Origin: Streptomyces sp. DI166
GTDB lineage: Bacteria; Actinomycetota; Actinomycetes; Streptomycetales; Streptomycetaceae
Assembly (NCBI RefSeq): GCF_900091315.1
Contig: NZ_FLSP01000003.1
Coordinates: 62,001 to 126,000 of the forward strand
Length of the DNA stretch: 64,000 nt
Direction: 5' to 3'
Of the stretch, positions 35,149 through 43,724 are shown piece by piece. Position numbers and translations under genes: made by a program. The notes below the pieces were generated by a model. That model saw only the letters and a program-made list of their open reading frames with translations. It made no database searches and was not told the origin of the DNA. Position 1 is the stretch's first letter, and every line of letters begins with the position of its first letter.

Positions 35149-36021
35149 ATGAGCAGCGTGGCAGGAATGTCCGACGAGGCTCGCGGGCGCAGGGTCTGGC
35201 GCGTCGTGCTGTTGGCGGTCGGGACCGCCTGCTACGTGCTCGCCGTGATCGCCGGCATGTACGTCCTGACGGACGACGTCGGGCTGGCGGTCCAGATCCC
35301 GCTGTGGGTGCTGCACACGGTGGTGCTGCTCATCGTGGGGGTCCGTGTGTTCGGGGTGAGGGACTCCGGCTTGGGCGCGGCGCTCTTCGTCGTGGCCACG
35401 TCCGTGATGGCGGTCGGGGTCGCGGACATGGCCCGGAACGACCTCACCTTGCAGCAGCGGGGCGAGAAGGTGGTCGCCACGGTGGTGAGCGAGCGGTTGG
35501 AGGAGGCGCAGGGGCGCAAGTCCCGTGACACCTTCTACACGCTGGAGCACGAGGACGGGACGCCCGTCCCCGGCCCCGAGATGCGGATGACCTCGGACGC
35601 GTACGACGTCGGCGAGGTGCTCACGGTCATCGAAGACCCCGAGGCCGAACTGCCCCCGCAGACCCCGGGCCAGGCGGACGCGACGGGTGACGCACTCGGT
35701 TCCGCGGGTTTCGCGCTCGCCGCGGTCGTGGCGGTGGGGTGGATGGCGTGGCGAGGATCGGTCGGCACGCGGAAGAGGGACGAGACAGCCGCCAGTGACC
35801 GCGCGCAGCGGGAGCAGGAGGAGAAGCTGCGGGAGGCGCTGCGGACGTATCCCGCCGACCGGCGCGGCTACATCAAGGTTTCCCCGGGGGAGTTCCCGGC
35901 CCTCTCCCAAGGGCGGGCGGCCCGGATCGCCTGGGAGATGGGGCTGAAGGCGGAGGCGGTGGGCAACCGGGGGGCGTGGCGGTTCAAGGACACGGTGATT
36001 GAGGAAGTTCCTCATGAGTGA
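35149..36021 (+). CDS. DUF3592-like membrane protein of cassette B
   Basis: A 290-aa protein with three to four membrane helices (about 18-40, 45-65, 70-88 and 180-200). The loop between the third and fourth holds an extracytoplasmic beta domain (VVATVVSERLEEAQGRKSRDTFYTLEHEDGTPVPG) similar to that of 13764, and the cytoplasmic tail is helical and charged. It follows the EspG-sized gene, exactly as in cassette A. The ATG at 35149 is the one closest after that gene; an in-frame GTG is possible but not better. The 3' end overlaps the opposed gene at 35984 by 38 bases. Confidence 0.75.
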   Translation: MSSVAGMSDEARGRRVWRVVLLAVGTACYVLAVIAGMYVLTDDVGLAVQIPLWVLHTVVLLIVGVRVFGVRDSGLGAALFVVATSVMAVGVADMARNDLTLQQRGEKVVATVVSERLEEAQGRKSRDTFYTLEHEDGTPVPGPEMRMTSDAYDVGEVLTVIEDPEAELPPQTPGQADATGDALGSAGFALAAVVAVGWMAWRGSVGTRKRDETAASDRAQREQEEKLREALRTYPADRRGYIKVSPGEFPALSQGRAARIAWEMGLKAEAVGNRGAWRFKDTVIEEVPHE

Positions 36022-36625
36022 GGGGCGTGGCCGCTGGCTTGGTCTGCTGTGTGTGCCGCGTGCGGTGCCTGTGGTGGAGGGTCGCGGCTGCTAGGAACAC
36101 GGTGACGGTGAGGAGGGTGGAAAGCAGACCGAGGGCCCAGAGCCAGGGGTAGTGGGCGGAGACCCAACTGGGCTCCGTGTCCTCGCCCTTGCCCAACTTG
36201 CCGCTGTCCAGGGCGTTGAGGACGAGAACCACGTACGGCACGAGCGCGGCTACGGAGACGGCGAGGGTGAGCGTCAGGGCAGCGGTGCGGACAGGACGCC
36301 GCCGCAAGGACTTCTTGCCCAGTCCGTATGCGCAGGCCCCGAAGACCACGAGGAGACTCGGTCCGAGGAAGCCCAGGAAACCTGCGAACCCGTAGGCGCC
36401 CCCCGGCCAGGACCCGGCTGCCCACTGCCAGGTGTCGTCTCCCCAGAAGCGGTCGAGAAGGAAGAGCCCGATGAGGGCACTCATGGCCGTGAACGCCGCG
36501 AGACACCCGAAGGCGGCGTCCCTCTTGCTCCGCGTCCTGCCCTGCTGGGGCCTCTTGGGCTGCCGTTCGTACCGCAGCGCGGGGGCGGCCGCCCTACGCC
36601 GACGCGGCTTGGCGGACCCGCCCAC
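35984..36625 (-). CDS. Membrane protein with basic N-terminus, unknown
   Basis: A 213-aa protein. The first 35 residues are rich in Arg and Pro (KPRRRRAAAPALRYERQPKRPQQGRT) and cytoplasmic; three to four membrane helices follow (near 40-58, 75-100, 113-138 and 160-180), with a loop containing FWGDDTWQWAAGSWPG. The GTG start has GAGGAGGAG ahead and lies 21 bases after the secreted-protein gene at 36647, so it is the third gene of that operon. In cassettes A and B a WXG-like gene or membrane gene occupies this place. No family recognised. Confidence 0.65.
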   Translation of the reverse strand: MGGSAKPRRRRAAAPALRYERQPKRPQQGRTRSKRDAAFGCLAAFTAMSALIGLFLLDRFWGDDTWQWAAGSWPGGAYGFAGFLGFLGPSLLVVFGACAYGLGKKSLRRRPVRTAALTLTLAVSVAALVPYVVLVLNALDSGKLGKGEDTEPSWVSAHYPWLWALGLLSTLLTVTVFLAAATLHHRHRTRHTQQTKPAATPLTHEELPQSPCP

Positions 36626-36646
36626 GCGCTGCTCCTCCTCGCTGTG

Positions 36647-37732
36647 TCACCGGTTGATGGCTTGGATTTCCTGGACGGTGACGGCCTGGTCGTTGCCGAA
36701 GGTGCCGTCGGGGAGGTCACCGCCGGCGCCGCCGGTGCCGGTCCAGGTGATTTCCCAGGTGATGGTGGCCTGGAGTTTGTAGGTGCCGTCGCCGGAGGAG
36801 CGGAGGTATTTGAGGCCGCAGGGCGGAGTTTTGTCGGCTTTGCCTTTGGCGTAGGGCTCGCCGATGGAGCCGTCGTCGTTGATGAGGCATTCGCCGGATG
36901 CGGGGTAGGTCTCGGCGTCCGGGGTGCCGGGTTCGAGCTTGAGGGCGACGGGTTTGGCGGTGGTGGTGGCCTGGATGTTGAAGCCGGGGACGTCGAGGGC
37001 CGCGGTGGCCTGGACCTCGTCGAAGACGGCCTTGTCGAGCCAGGCCCAGGTCGGCAGGTTCACCTTGGTGACGTTCTCGGGGGCGAGGGTGACCTTGGTG
37101 TCGGGCAGTTGCATGTGCTGGTAGGCGAGGGCCGCGAGTATCTCGGGGGTGATGGCTTCCTCGTACTGGGGCGGCGGGGCCTCGCCGTTGTCGACCCAGA
37201 AGGGGAGGTCGTTGCAGGAGCTGCGCTTGAGTACGTCCGGCTCGTTGGGGTTCTCGACGGCGGCCCAGAACATGCCTTCGCCGTCCTTGTCGACGTTGTA
37301 GTCCTTGTAGCCGGGGGTGTCGGTCCAGCCGTACTCGTCCTCGTAGTGCCGCTGGAGCTCGCCGAGCGCGGCGCCGGCGTGGCCGCCCATGCCCGGGGCG
37401 TTCATCTGGCGCTCGATGTCCTTGGACATCTTCTCCTTGAACTCCTTGGCACCGAGGAAGGGGGCGTACCAGCAGGGCGGAGGCGTCCAGTTGGCGTCGG
37501 CGGACTTCACGTTGCCGGTGCCGCCGTTCTTGGCGACGGAGCCGGAGTAGGTGATTCGGGCGGTGGCGTAGATGCCGTTGCCGTCACTGCCGCCCGACTG
37601 CTCGGGGTCGGAGCCGTTGATATCGCCTGGCTGCTCTCCAGCGTAAGCCGGCTCTGCAAGGGCGAGGACGCCCACTGCCAGCGTCAGGGCAGCCACGCCG
37701 GTGCTCAGAGCCGTTCGTCGCGACCTCTTCAC
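36647..37732 (-). CDS. Secreted Cys-rich protein, second copy
   Basis: A 361-aa precursor with a signal peptide (MKRSRRTALSTGVAALTLAVGVLALAEPAYA). The mature chain is almost identical to the copy at 39095 and clearly related to 16771 (CWYAP, LPTWAWLDKA, TTTAKPVALKLEPGT, GECLINDDGSIGEPY, end QEIQAINR). Its signal peptide, however, is unlike that of the 39095 copy. Four conserved cysteines suggest two disulphides. The GTG overlaps the stop of the lipoprotein gene (GTGA), as in the other copies. Extracellular protein of unknown role. Confidence 0.8.
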   Translation of the reverse strand: MKRSRRTALSTGVAALTLAVGVLALAEPAYAGEQPGDINGSDPEQSGGSDGNGIYATARITYSGSVAKNGGTGNVKSADANWTPPPCWYAPFLGAKEFKEKMSKDIERQMNAPGMGGHAGAALGELQRHYEDEYGWTDTPGYKDYNVDKDGEGMFWAAVENPNEPDVLKRSSCNDLPFWVDNGEAPPPQYEEAITPEILAALAYQHMQLPDTKVTLAPENVTKVNLPTWAWLDKAVFDEVQATAALDVPGFNIQATTTAKPVALKLEPGTPDAETYPASGECLINDDGSIGEPYAKGKADKTPPCGLKYLRSSGDGTYKLQATITWEITWTGTGGAGGDLPDGTFGNDQAVTVQEIQAINR

Positions 37733-38400
37733 TGACACTTGGTCGCCTTCGCCTCGATGTACACGTTGGACGCCTGCCACAGGTCGTCTCCGGTAGGGAG
37801 CTTGACCATGATGATCTTGAAGTGGTTGAAGTCCGTGATGCTGGGTTCGGTCTTCAGGACCTTTCCGGACTTGACCTCTTTGGAGTAGAACTTGGTCGAG
37901 TCCACACAGAACGCTACCTCCACCGAGTTCCCGTTCGACGCGGAGCGAGTGGTGGCTTGGTAGTGGCGCCGGGTCCCGGTTGCCGTCCAGTCGCCTTCAA
38001 GCCTGTCCTCGATCTGCGTCTTCCCGTACCGCAGCCCATTGCCGGTGGAGTAGGCGGCCAATGCGGCGTCTTGCGTGGTGCGCTTGTCCACGCCTCGGTA
38101 GATCGCCCGGATGAAGTTCGCCGCGTCCTCCATCGCCGCCGCCTCGTTCGCCTTCTTCGGCTTGTCCCAGTCGAAGACGAGGTTCATGTCCTTGGGCAGG
38201 GACACGTCCACGCCGTCCGGCTTGTCCTCGTCCGGCGCACCCGAGGCCTCCTTCGACGGCTCAGGCTTGGAGGACTGCTGGTCGGCACCGGCGATCTTGT
38301 CGTTGCCGCTGGCGTCGTCGTCCCCGCTGCCGCAGGCAGTCAGCAGGAGTGCCGCTGTCGCGGCGAGTGCGGCGGCGGTGGGCAAAGTGCGGCGCTTCAC
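37729..38400 (-). CDS. Lipoprotein, second copy of pair
   Basis: A 223-aa precursor with a lipobox LTAC after MKRRTLPTAAALAATAALL. The acidic linker through DEDKPDGVDVSLPKD is essentially the same as in 40171, while the C-terminal 130 residues differ clearly from it (e.g. AAYSTGNGLRYGKTQIEDRLEGD here). Two cysteines near positions 170 and 222. It overlaps the secreted-protein gene through GTGA. The 80 bases before its GTG are nearly identical to those before 40842, so the promoter was duplicated with the gene. Confidence 0.78.
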   Translation of the reverse strand: MKRRTLPTAAALAATAALLLTACGSGDDDASGNDKIAGADQQSSKPEPSKEASGAPDEDKPDGVDVSLPKDMNLVFDWDKPKKANEAAAMEDAANFIRAIYRGVDKRTTQDAALAAYSTGNGLRYGKTQIEDRLEGDWTATGTRRHYQATTRSASNGNSVEVAFCVDSTKFYSKEVKSGKVLKTEPSITDFNHFKIIMVKLPTGDDLWQASNVYIEAKATKCQ

Positions 38401-38729
38401 AGTGAACTCCCCGTGAGACTTGAGGTCAGTCAAGAGCACAAACGGTATCGGTGGGGTTCCCGGTTCGCCAGCGCGAACTTCGGCCGCAATCAGGTCAATG
38501 CGGGTGTATGGGGAGGCGGAGAACCGTGCTCTGCGTCTCGATCGTGCTGCAGCGGGAGGCGGGCGGGGCGATGCCGCCGAACTGCCGATTCTCGGGTTGT
38601 GTTGCGGATTCGCCTTCGCCATTGAGGCGCCACCAGGGTCGAGTTGATGCACGGAGGGGGGCGCCGTGTGGTCTTCGTCTCCTCGCCCACCCGTGGACGC
38701 CGACCAGCGGGCGGCGGACGGAGCTCGTA
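38401..38729. other. Gene-free stretch upstream of the second lipoprotein
   Basis: About 330 bases without a supportable gene. The first 80 bases upstream of the lipoprotein start (38401-38480) are near-identical to 40843-40922 and thus form the shared promoter region. The remainder shows no repeat or hairpin that I could identify. Confidence 0.5.
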
Positions 38730-39051
38730 CTACAGCCGAAGATCTTGAGGGTCGCAGATCGGTGGGATCGGTTGGTGGGTGGCCCAGGCTCGTAGGTGTT
38801 GCGGCAGGGGGTCGCCGCGGCGCCGGTAGTGGCTGACTGCGGTTGCGGTGACCGGCAACCTCGCTGTGCCATTTGTCGGCGTTCTTGCCTCCCAGCCTTC
38901 GTGGAGTCCCTGCCACCTTTCCCGACGTCCGTTGCCGCCCTCTTCGGGGCGTCGACCAGATCGGGGCGTTCCTCTTCGAGCTGCTCCTTCAGTTTCACCA
39001 GCCGCTCGCGCTCGGGATTGACCACCTTTGCTTGTCGCCGTCGTTTGCCAT
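38730..39051 (-). pseudogene. Frameshifted WXG-like gene relic
   Basis: A strong GAGGAGGG ribosome site at 39061-39054 is followed by ATG (39051) and MANDGDKQ, then the frame runs into a stop after some 18 codons. One base off, VNPERERLVKLKEQLEEERPDLVD and ATDVGKGGRDSTKA continue as a helical protein, and after a second shift the sequence GGKNADKWHSEVAGHRNR resembles WXG-type proteins of Streptomyces (a W followed by a long helix). At least two indels have broken it. It sits 44 bases after the secreted-protein gene at 39095, the place of the WXG-like gene in cassette A. Confidence 0.55.
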
Positions 39052-39094
39052 CTACCCTCCTCTGTTACCGGGGGGCTCATGCTTCGCGGTGTGA

Positions 39095-40174
39095 TCACCG
39101 GTTGATGGCTTGGATTTCCTGGACGGTGACGGCCTGGTCGTTGCCGAAGGTGCCGTCGGGGAGGTCGCCGCCGGCGCCGCCGGTGCCGGTCCACTCGATC
39201 TCCCAGGTGATGGTGGCCTGGAGTTTGTAGGTGCCGTCGCCGGAGGAGCGGAGGTACTTCAGTCCGCAGGGCGGGGTCTTGTCGGCCTTGCCTTTGGCGT
39301 AGGGCTCACCGATGGAACCGTCGTCGTTGATGAGGCACTCACCGGACGCGGGGTAGGTCTCGGCGTCCGGGGTGCCGGGTTCCAGCTTGAGGGCGACGGG
39401 TTTGGCGGTGGTGGTGGCCTGGATGTTGAAGCCGGGGACGTCGAGGGCGGCGGTCGCCTGGACCTCGTCGAACACGGCCTTGTCGAGCCAGGCCCAGGTC
39501 GGCAGGTTCACCTTGGTGACGTTCTCGGGGGCGAGGGTGACCTTGGTGTCGGGCAGTTGCATGTGCTGGTAGGCGAGGGCCGCGAGTATCTCGGGGGTGA
39601 TGGCTTCCTCGTACTGGGGCGGCGGGGCCTCGCCGTTGTCGACCCAGAAGGGGAGGTCGTTGCAGGAGCTGCGCTTGAGTATGTCCGGCTCGTTGGGGTT
39701 CTCGACGGCGGCCCAGAACATGCCTTCGCCGTCCTTGTCGACGTTGTAGTCCTTGTAGCCGGGGGTGTCGGTCCAGCCGTACTCGTCCTCGTAGTGCCGC
39801 TGAAGCTCGCTGAGCGCGGCGCCGGCGTGGCCGCCCATGCCCGGGGCGTTCATCTGGCGCTCGATGTCCTTGGACATCCTCTCCTTGAACTCCTTGGCAC
39901 CGAGAAAGGGGGCGTACCAGCAGGGCGGAGGCGTCCAGTTGACGTCGGCGGACTTCACGTTGCCGGTGCCGCCGCTCTTGGCGACGGAGCCGGAGTAGGT
40001 GATTCGGGCGGTGGCGTAGATGCCGTTGCCGTCACTGCCACCCGACTGCTCGGTTTCGGAGCCCTGGCCGCTGCCTACCCCCGTTGCCGCGTACGAGGGC
40101 CTGGTGAGGACAAGGGTACTGAGAGCCAATGTCAGTGCTGCGGTGGCGAGGAGCGGGCGACGTGCTTCTTTCAC
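39095..40174 (-). CDS. Secreted Cys-rich protein, third copy
   Basis: A 359-aa precursor, signal peptide MKEARRPLLATAALTLALSTL then PSYAA. From the GGSDGNGIYATARITYSGSVAK motif to the end it is nearly the same as the copy at 36647, with a few changes (e.g. VNWTPPP for ANWTPPP, ERMSKD for EKMSKD). The mature part is therefore under strong constraint or was recently converted. GTG overlaps the lipoprotein stop (GTGA). The WXG-like relic follows 44 bases downstream. Role unknown. Confidence 0.8.
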   Translation of the reverse strand: MKEARRPLLATAALTLALSTLVLTRPSYAATGVGSGQGSETEQSGGSDGNGIYATARITYSGSVAKSGGTGNVKSADVNWTPPPCWYAPFLGAKEFKERMSKDIERQMNAPGMGGHAGAALSELQRHYEDEYGWTDTPGYKDYNVDKDGEGMFWAAVENPNEPDILKRSSCNDLPFWVDNGEAPPPQYEEAITPEILAALAYQHMQLPDTKVTLAPENVTKVNLPTWAWLDKAVFDEVQATAALDVPGFNIQATTTAKPVALKLEPGTPDAETYPASGECLINDDGSIGEPYAKGKADKTPPCGLKYLRSSGDGTYKLQATITWEIEWTGTGGAGGDLPDGTFGNDQAVTVQEIQAINR

Positions 40175-40842
40175 TGGCACTTGGCCGCCTCCGTCTCGAC
40201 GTACACCTTGGATGCCTGCCACAGCTCTTCACCCGTGGGGACCTTGATCATGATGATCTTGAAGTAGTCGAAGTCCTTGATACTGGGGTCGGTCTTGAGT
40301 ACCTTCCCGGTCTCGGTCTCCTTGCCGTAGAACTTGGTCGAGTCCGCGCAGAACGCCACCTCTACCGAAGACCCATTCGAGGCGGACCGTGTGGTGGCGT
40401 CGTAGTGTCGTCGGGTGCCGGTGACGGTCCAGCCCCCTTCGACGTAGGCGCCGATCTGCGTATCGGCGTACTTCCTTCCACCATCAGTGGCATACGTTGT
40501 GACCGCCGCGTCCTCGCTCGTGCGCTTGTCGACGCCCCGGAAGATGGCCCGGAAGAAGTTCGCCGCATCCTCCATCGCCGCCGCCTCGTTCTTGTCCTTC
40601 GGCTTGTCCCAGTCGAAGACCAGGTTCACGTCCTTTGGCAGCGACACGTCCACGCCGTCCGGCTTGTCCTCGTCCGGCGCACCCGAGGCCTCCTTCGACG
40701 GCTCAGGCTTGGAGGACTGCTGGTCGGCACCGGCGATCTTGTCGTTGCCGCTGGCGTCGTCGTCCCCGCTGCCGCAGGCAGTCAGCAGGAGTGCCGCTGT
40801 CGCGGCGAGTGCGGCGGCGGTGGGCAAAGTGCGGCGCTTCAC
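40171..40842 (-). CDS. Lipoprotein, third copy of pair
   Basis: A 223-aa precursor with the same start, lipobox (LLTAC), and acidic linker as 37729. The C-terminal domain has FFRAIFRGVDKRTSEDAAVTTYATDGG and VKVYVETEAAKCQ-type ends close to 41102 but differs from 37729. Two conserved cysteines are kept. Expression is presumably driven from the duplicated 80-base upstream segment (40843-40922). GTGA overlap with the secreted-protein gene. Confidence 0.78.
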   Translation of the reverse strand: MKRRTLPTAAALAATAALLLTACGSGDDDASGNDKIAGADQQSSKPEPSKEASGAPDEDKPDGVDVSLPKDVNLVFDWDKPKDKNEAAAMEDAANFFRAIFRGVDKRTSEDAAVTTYATDGGRKYADTQIGAYVEGGWTVTGTRRHYDATTRSASNGSSVEVAFCADSTKFYGKETETGKVLKTDPSIKDFDYFKIIMIKVPTGEELWQASKVYVETEAAKCQ

Positions 40843-41101
40843 AGTGAACTCCCCGTGAGACTTGAGGTCAGTCAAGAGCACAAACGGTATCGGTGGGGTT
40901 CCCGGTTCGCCACCGCGAACTAGCCCGATAAGTGGGGCAATTGTGGATGTTCGAAGCGGATGTGCTGGAGCTCGCATGGCTGGAATGCGGGCAATGGGGT
41001 GGTTTTACGATGCTCCGGCAGGCATCAGGTAGACGGATCAGATTTGCCCCGCTCGCCCGAGCCACTGCGCAAACGATGGCCTGGGGCGGGGTGCCGTGCC
41101 T

Positions 41102-41767
41102 TCACTTGCACTGGGCGGCCTTGGTCTCGACGAACACCTTGGATGCCTGCCACAGGCTCTCATCCGTGGGGACCTTGACCATGATGATTCTGTAGTGGTC
41201 GAAGTCCTCGATGCTGGGCTCGGTCTTGAGCACTTTCCCGGTCTTGACCTCTTTGCCGTAGAACTTGCCGGAGTCTACACAGAAAGCCACCTCCACAGAG
41301 GTCCCGTTCGGGGCGGACCGGGTTGTGGCCTCGTAATGGCGCCGGGTGCCGGTGGCGGTCCATCCGCCCTTGACTCTGTCGTCGATCTGCGTCTTCGCGT
41401 AGGTCAGGCCGCCACCTGTGGAGTAGGCGGTCACGGCCGCGACGTTGGAGGTGCGCTTGTCGACGCCGTGGTAGATGGCGCGGACGTAGTTCGCCGCGTC
41501 CTCCATGGCCGCCGCCTCGTTGGCGTCCTTGGGCTTGTCCCAGTCGAAGACGAGGTTCATGTCTTGGGGGAGCGAGAGGTCGACCCCGTCCGGCTTCTCT
41601 CCGGCCGGTGAGCTGGAGGCTGTCTTCGATGGCTCCGGCTTGGAGGACTGCTGGCTGGTGCCCGCGGCCTTGTCGTTGCCGTCGTCGTCTCCACTGCCGC
41701 AGGCTGTCAGCAGGAGTGCAGCTGTCGCGGCGAGTGCGACGACGGTGGGCAAGGTGCGGCGCTTCAC
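41102..41767 (-). CDS. Stand-alone lipoprotein of the same family
   Basis: A 221-aa precursor (MKRRTLPTVVALAATAALLLTAC lipobox). It has the linker PDGVDLSLPQDMNLVFDWDKPKD and the domain motifs GVDKRTSNVAAVTAYSTGGGLTYAKTQI, ATTRSAPNGTSVEVAFCVDSGKFY, ending AAQCK. No secreted-protein gene follows it: downstream are about 180 bases and then the lipoprotein pair's upstream region. It is the fourth of five related lipoproteins. The GTG start carries the same upstream CAGTGGACTCC-type sequence seen ahead of its paralogues. Confidence 0.78.
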   Translation of the reverse strand: MKRRTLPTVVALAATAALLLTACGSGDDDGNDKAAGTSQQSSKPEPSKTASSSPAGEKPDGVDLSLPQDMNLVFDWDKPKDANEAAAMEDAANYVRAIYHGVDKRTSNVAAVTAYSTGGGLTYAKTQIDDRVKGGWTATGTRRHYEATTRSAPNGTSVEVAFCVDSGKFYGKEVKTGKVLKTEPSIEDFDHYRIIMVKVPTDESLWQASKVFVETKAAQCK

Positions 41768-41803
41768 AGTGGACTCCCTGTGGGACTTGAGGATGGAATT
41801 GGG

Positions 41804-42436
41804 TCAGTAGGCGCACGTCCGGTCGCCCCGCTTCGACTGGACCTCGGTGGTTTGCCAGACGCCCTTGGAACTCCTCCGCAACTGAACGCTGTACGCGACG
41901 TACGGGCTCTCGTCGGACGGGGACCTGTCCACCTTTCCTGTCTTGCGGTCCTTGTTGTACGCCTTGCTCTCGTCGGCGCAGTAGGTGACGGCGGCCGTGT
42001 TCTTGTCGGCGACCTTCACGTTCGGGGCGAAATAGCGGGTGACGCCCGTCCAGGTGAGGCCTTCATCCAGCCATGCCTGGATCCACTGCTGAGCGCTCAG
42101 CAAAGCCTGGCCTTGGCGGTAGTACGCGACCGTCGATGAGTTGGCGTCTCCCTGGAGGATGGCGTCGTCCACCGCGTTCACCGTCTGCGCCACGTCCGCG
42201 AGCACAGCATCCTCGGTCGCGTTGCCGGTCTTCCACCGCTCGAACATGTTCTCCACGTCCTTGGGGAACGTGATCTCCGGTCGATCGACGGGAGCGGAGA
42301 CGTCCGTCCTCGGTGACGGCGAAGTGCTCGCGATGTTGTCCTTGCCGCCGGCTTTGTCGTCCCCGCTGCCGCATCCCGTCAGCAGGAGTGCTGCTGTCGC
42401 GGCGAGTGCGGTGGTGGGCAAGGTGCGGCGCTTCAC
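41804..42436 (-). CDS. Diverged lipoprotein of the same family
   Basis: A 210-aa precursor (MKRRTLPTTALAATAALLLTGC). The body begins PEITFPKDVENMFERWKTG and contains VAYYRQGQALLSAQQWIQAWLDEG and TAAVTYCADESKAYNKDRKTGKV, ending GDRTCAY; this resembles the cassette A lipoprotein at 17838 more than its neighbours. Two cysteines are conserved. It directly precedes 41102 on the same strand with 36 bases between, so the two are probably co-transcribed. The GTG/ATG start is supported by the conserved MKRRTLPT beginning. Confidence 0.75.
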   Translation of the reverse strand: MKRRTLPTTALAATAALLLTGCGSGDDKAGGKDNIASTSPSPRTDVSAPVDRPEITFPKDVENMFERWKTGNATEDAVLADVAQTVNAVDDAILQGDANSSTVAYYRQGQALLSAQQWIQAWLDEGLTWTGVTRYFAPNVKVADKNTAAVTYCADESKAYNKDRKTGKVDRSPSDESPYVAYSVQLRRSSKGVWQTTEVQSKRGDRTCAY

Positions 42437-42482
42437 GTGGGCTCCCCGTGTGATGTGAGATTGGTCAAGGGCGCAGTCGGCG

Positions 42483-43724
42483 TCACGCCGACGTCTCCCG
42501 GTCCTTGTCCCGCCCCAAGTCCCCCCGCGCCACCCGGCTCGCCATCCCGTCCCCCGGCAGGGAGCCGTAGCCTGTGGCTGCCCAGATGCTTTGGCCCTCG
42601 TAGTACGGGATCAGGTGGCCGTTCTCCGTGAGTTCCGTCAGGGAGTCCGGGGTGCGGTGAGTGGCGAGGGTTGTGGTGCAGGTGGGGCAGGTGGCGACCG
42701 TGACGCTTTCGCGGTGGCCCAAGCGGCGCCACGTCGTGCGGGTGGTGGCCTGGCCGTGGAGGGGGTTGAAGTAGCAGAGGGGGAGGGAGGGGTGGGGCGT
42801 CAGGGCGGCTCGGCCCTCCGCTGCCAGGGCCAGGGCTCCTGCCAGGTCCGTCAGGTCCCTCGCCTCGTCCAGGACCTTGCCCGCCGCCGCGTACGCGTCC
42901 AGCGCGCGGGACAGGTCCGGGGCCGTCGCCGCGTCCGCCGTACGGACCGCCTCGCCGAGCGCCACGACCTCCGCCTCCGCCTTGCGCCGTACCTCCGCCT
43001 CCTCGGCGGCGCGGGCCGCGCCAAGGGCGGGGGTCATCGCGCTTGTCCTACGGCGATGGCGGCGGCGGTAGGCGACGAGGGCCACTGTTGTCAGGGCTGC
43101 CAGCGCCAGCCCCATGAACGCCGCCATCACCGGCCATGCGCTTCCTTCCGGCTTCTTCGTCGGCGTCGGCTGTTCCGGGACGCCCTCGCCCAAGTCCTCC
43201 GTCGCCTCCTCGTACACCTCCGTCCCGTTTCCCTCCGCCACCAGTTGCACCGCCTTCGACGTCAGGTCCGCCAGGCCCGCGTCCCGCATCTCGTCCAGGA
43301 AGCCGGTCGCGGCGACCGCGTCGCGGGTCTGGTGGGTGTCGGCCGGCCACTCGTAGCCGTTGAGGGAGTCCGTGAAGACGCCGTCCGTGGTGATGAGGAT
43401 CAGCTCGCGCTGAGGGAGGCGGTCGTGGAGGACGGAGGCGAGGGTGTCGGCCTCGCCGTTGAACGGGTCGCCCTTGGTCAGGGGGGTCAACACCACCTTG
43501 ATCGGCAGGCCGGTCTTCTTGATCTGTTGCGTCAACTCCCGTTGGCGGGAGGGTGGTACGGCTTCTGTGTATGCCTTGTCCACGTACACCGGTGTGTCGC
43601 GCAACGCCTTCGCGATGCGTTCGCCCGCGCTCGGGGCGTCGGCCGCCTGCGATCCCGTCGCGGGGAACACGGTCAGGAGCGCGGTCAGTGCCGCTGCCGT
43701 CAGTACCGCTCGGTTACGCGACAT
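42483..43724 (-). CDS. Membrane protein with one TPM-like extracellular domain and a Cys-rich tail
   Basis: A 413-aa precursor with a signal peptide (MSRNRAVLTAAALTALLTVFPATGSQA). Residues 28-185 form a domain starting ALRDTPVYVDK, with LPIKVVLTP and ASVLHDRLPQRELILITTDGVF, the strand order of TPM-like domains. One membrane helix lies near 205-228; the cytoplasmic part has a long helix and then CYFNPLHGQATTRTTWRR, followed by CPTC. The latter Cys-NPLHG...CxxC pattern suggests a zinc ribbon and recurs in the next protein. The start overlaps the end of the preceding gene by 11 bases, so both are one operon. Function unknown. Confidence 0.75.
   Translation of the reverse strand: MSRNRAVLTAAALTALLTVFPATGSQAADAPSAGERIAKALRDTPVYVDKAYTEAVPPSRQRELTQQIKKTGLPIKVVLTPLTKGDPFNGEADTLASVLHDRLPQRELILITTDGVFTDSLNGYEWPADTHQTRDAVAATGFLDEMRDAGLADLTSKAVQLVAEGNGTEVYEEATEDLGEGVPEQPTPTKKPEGSAWPVMAAFMGLALAALTTVALVAYRRRHRRRTSAMTPALGAARAAEEAEVRRKAEAEVVALGEAVRTADAATAPDLSRALDAYAAAGKVLDEARDLTDLAGALALAAEGRAALTPHPSLPLCYFNPLHGQATTRTTWRRLGHRESVTVATCPTCTTTLATHRTPDSLTELTENGHLIPYYEGQSIWAATGYGSLPGDGMASRVARGDLGRDKDRETSA

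Noticed and set aside
38495-39025. A 176-codon frame in the duplicated region considered as a gene
   Set aside because: Only its first third looks protein-like; the rest is low complexity, and frame comparison shows a broken WXG-like gene instead.
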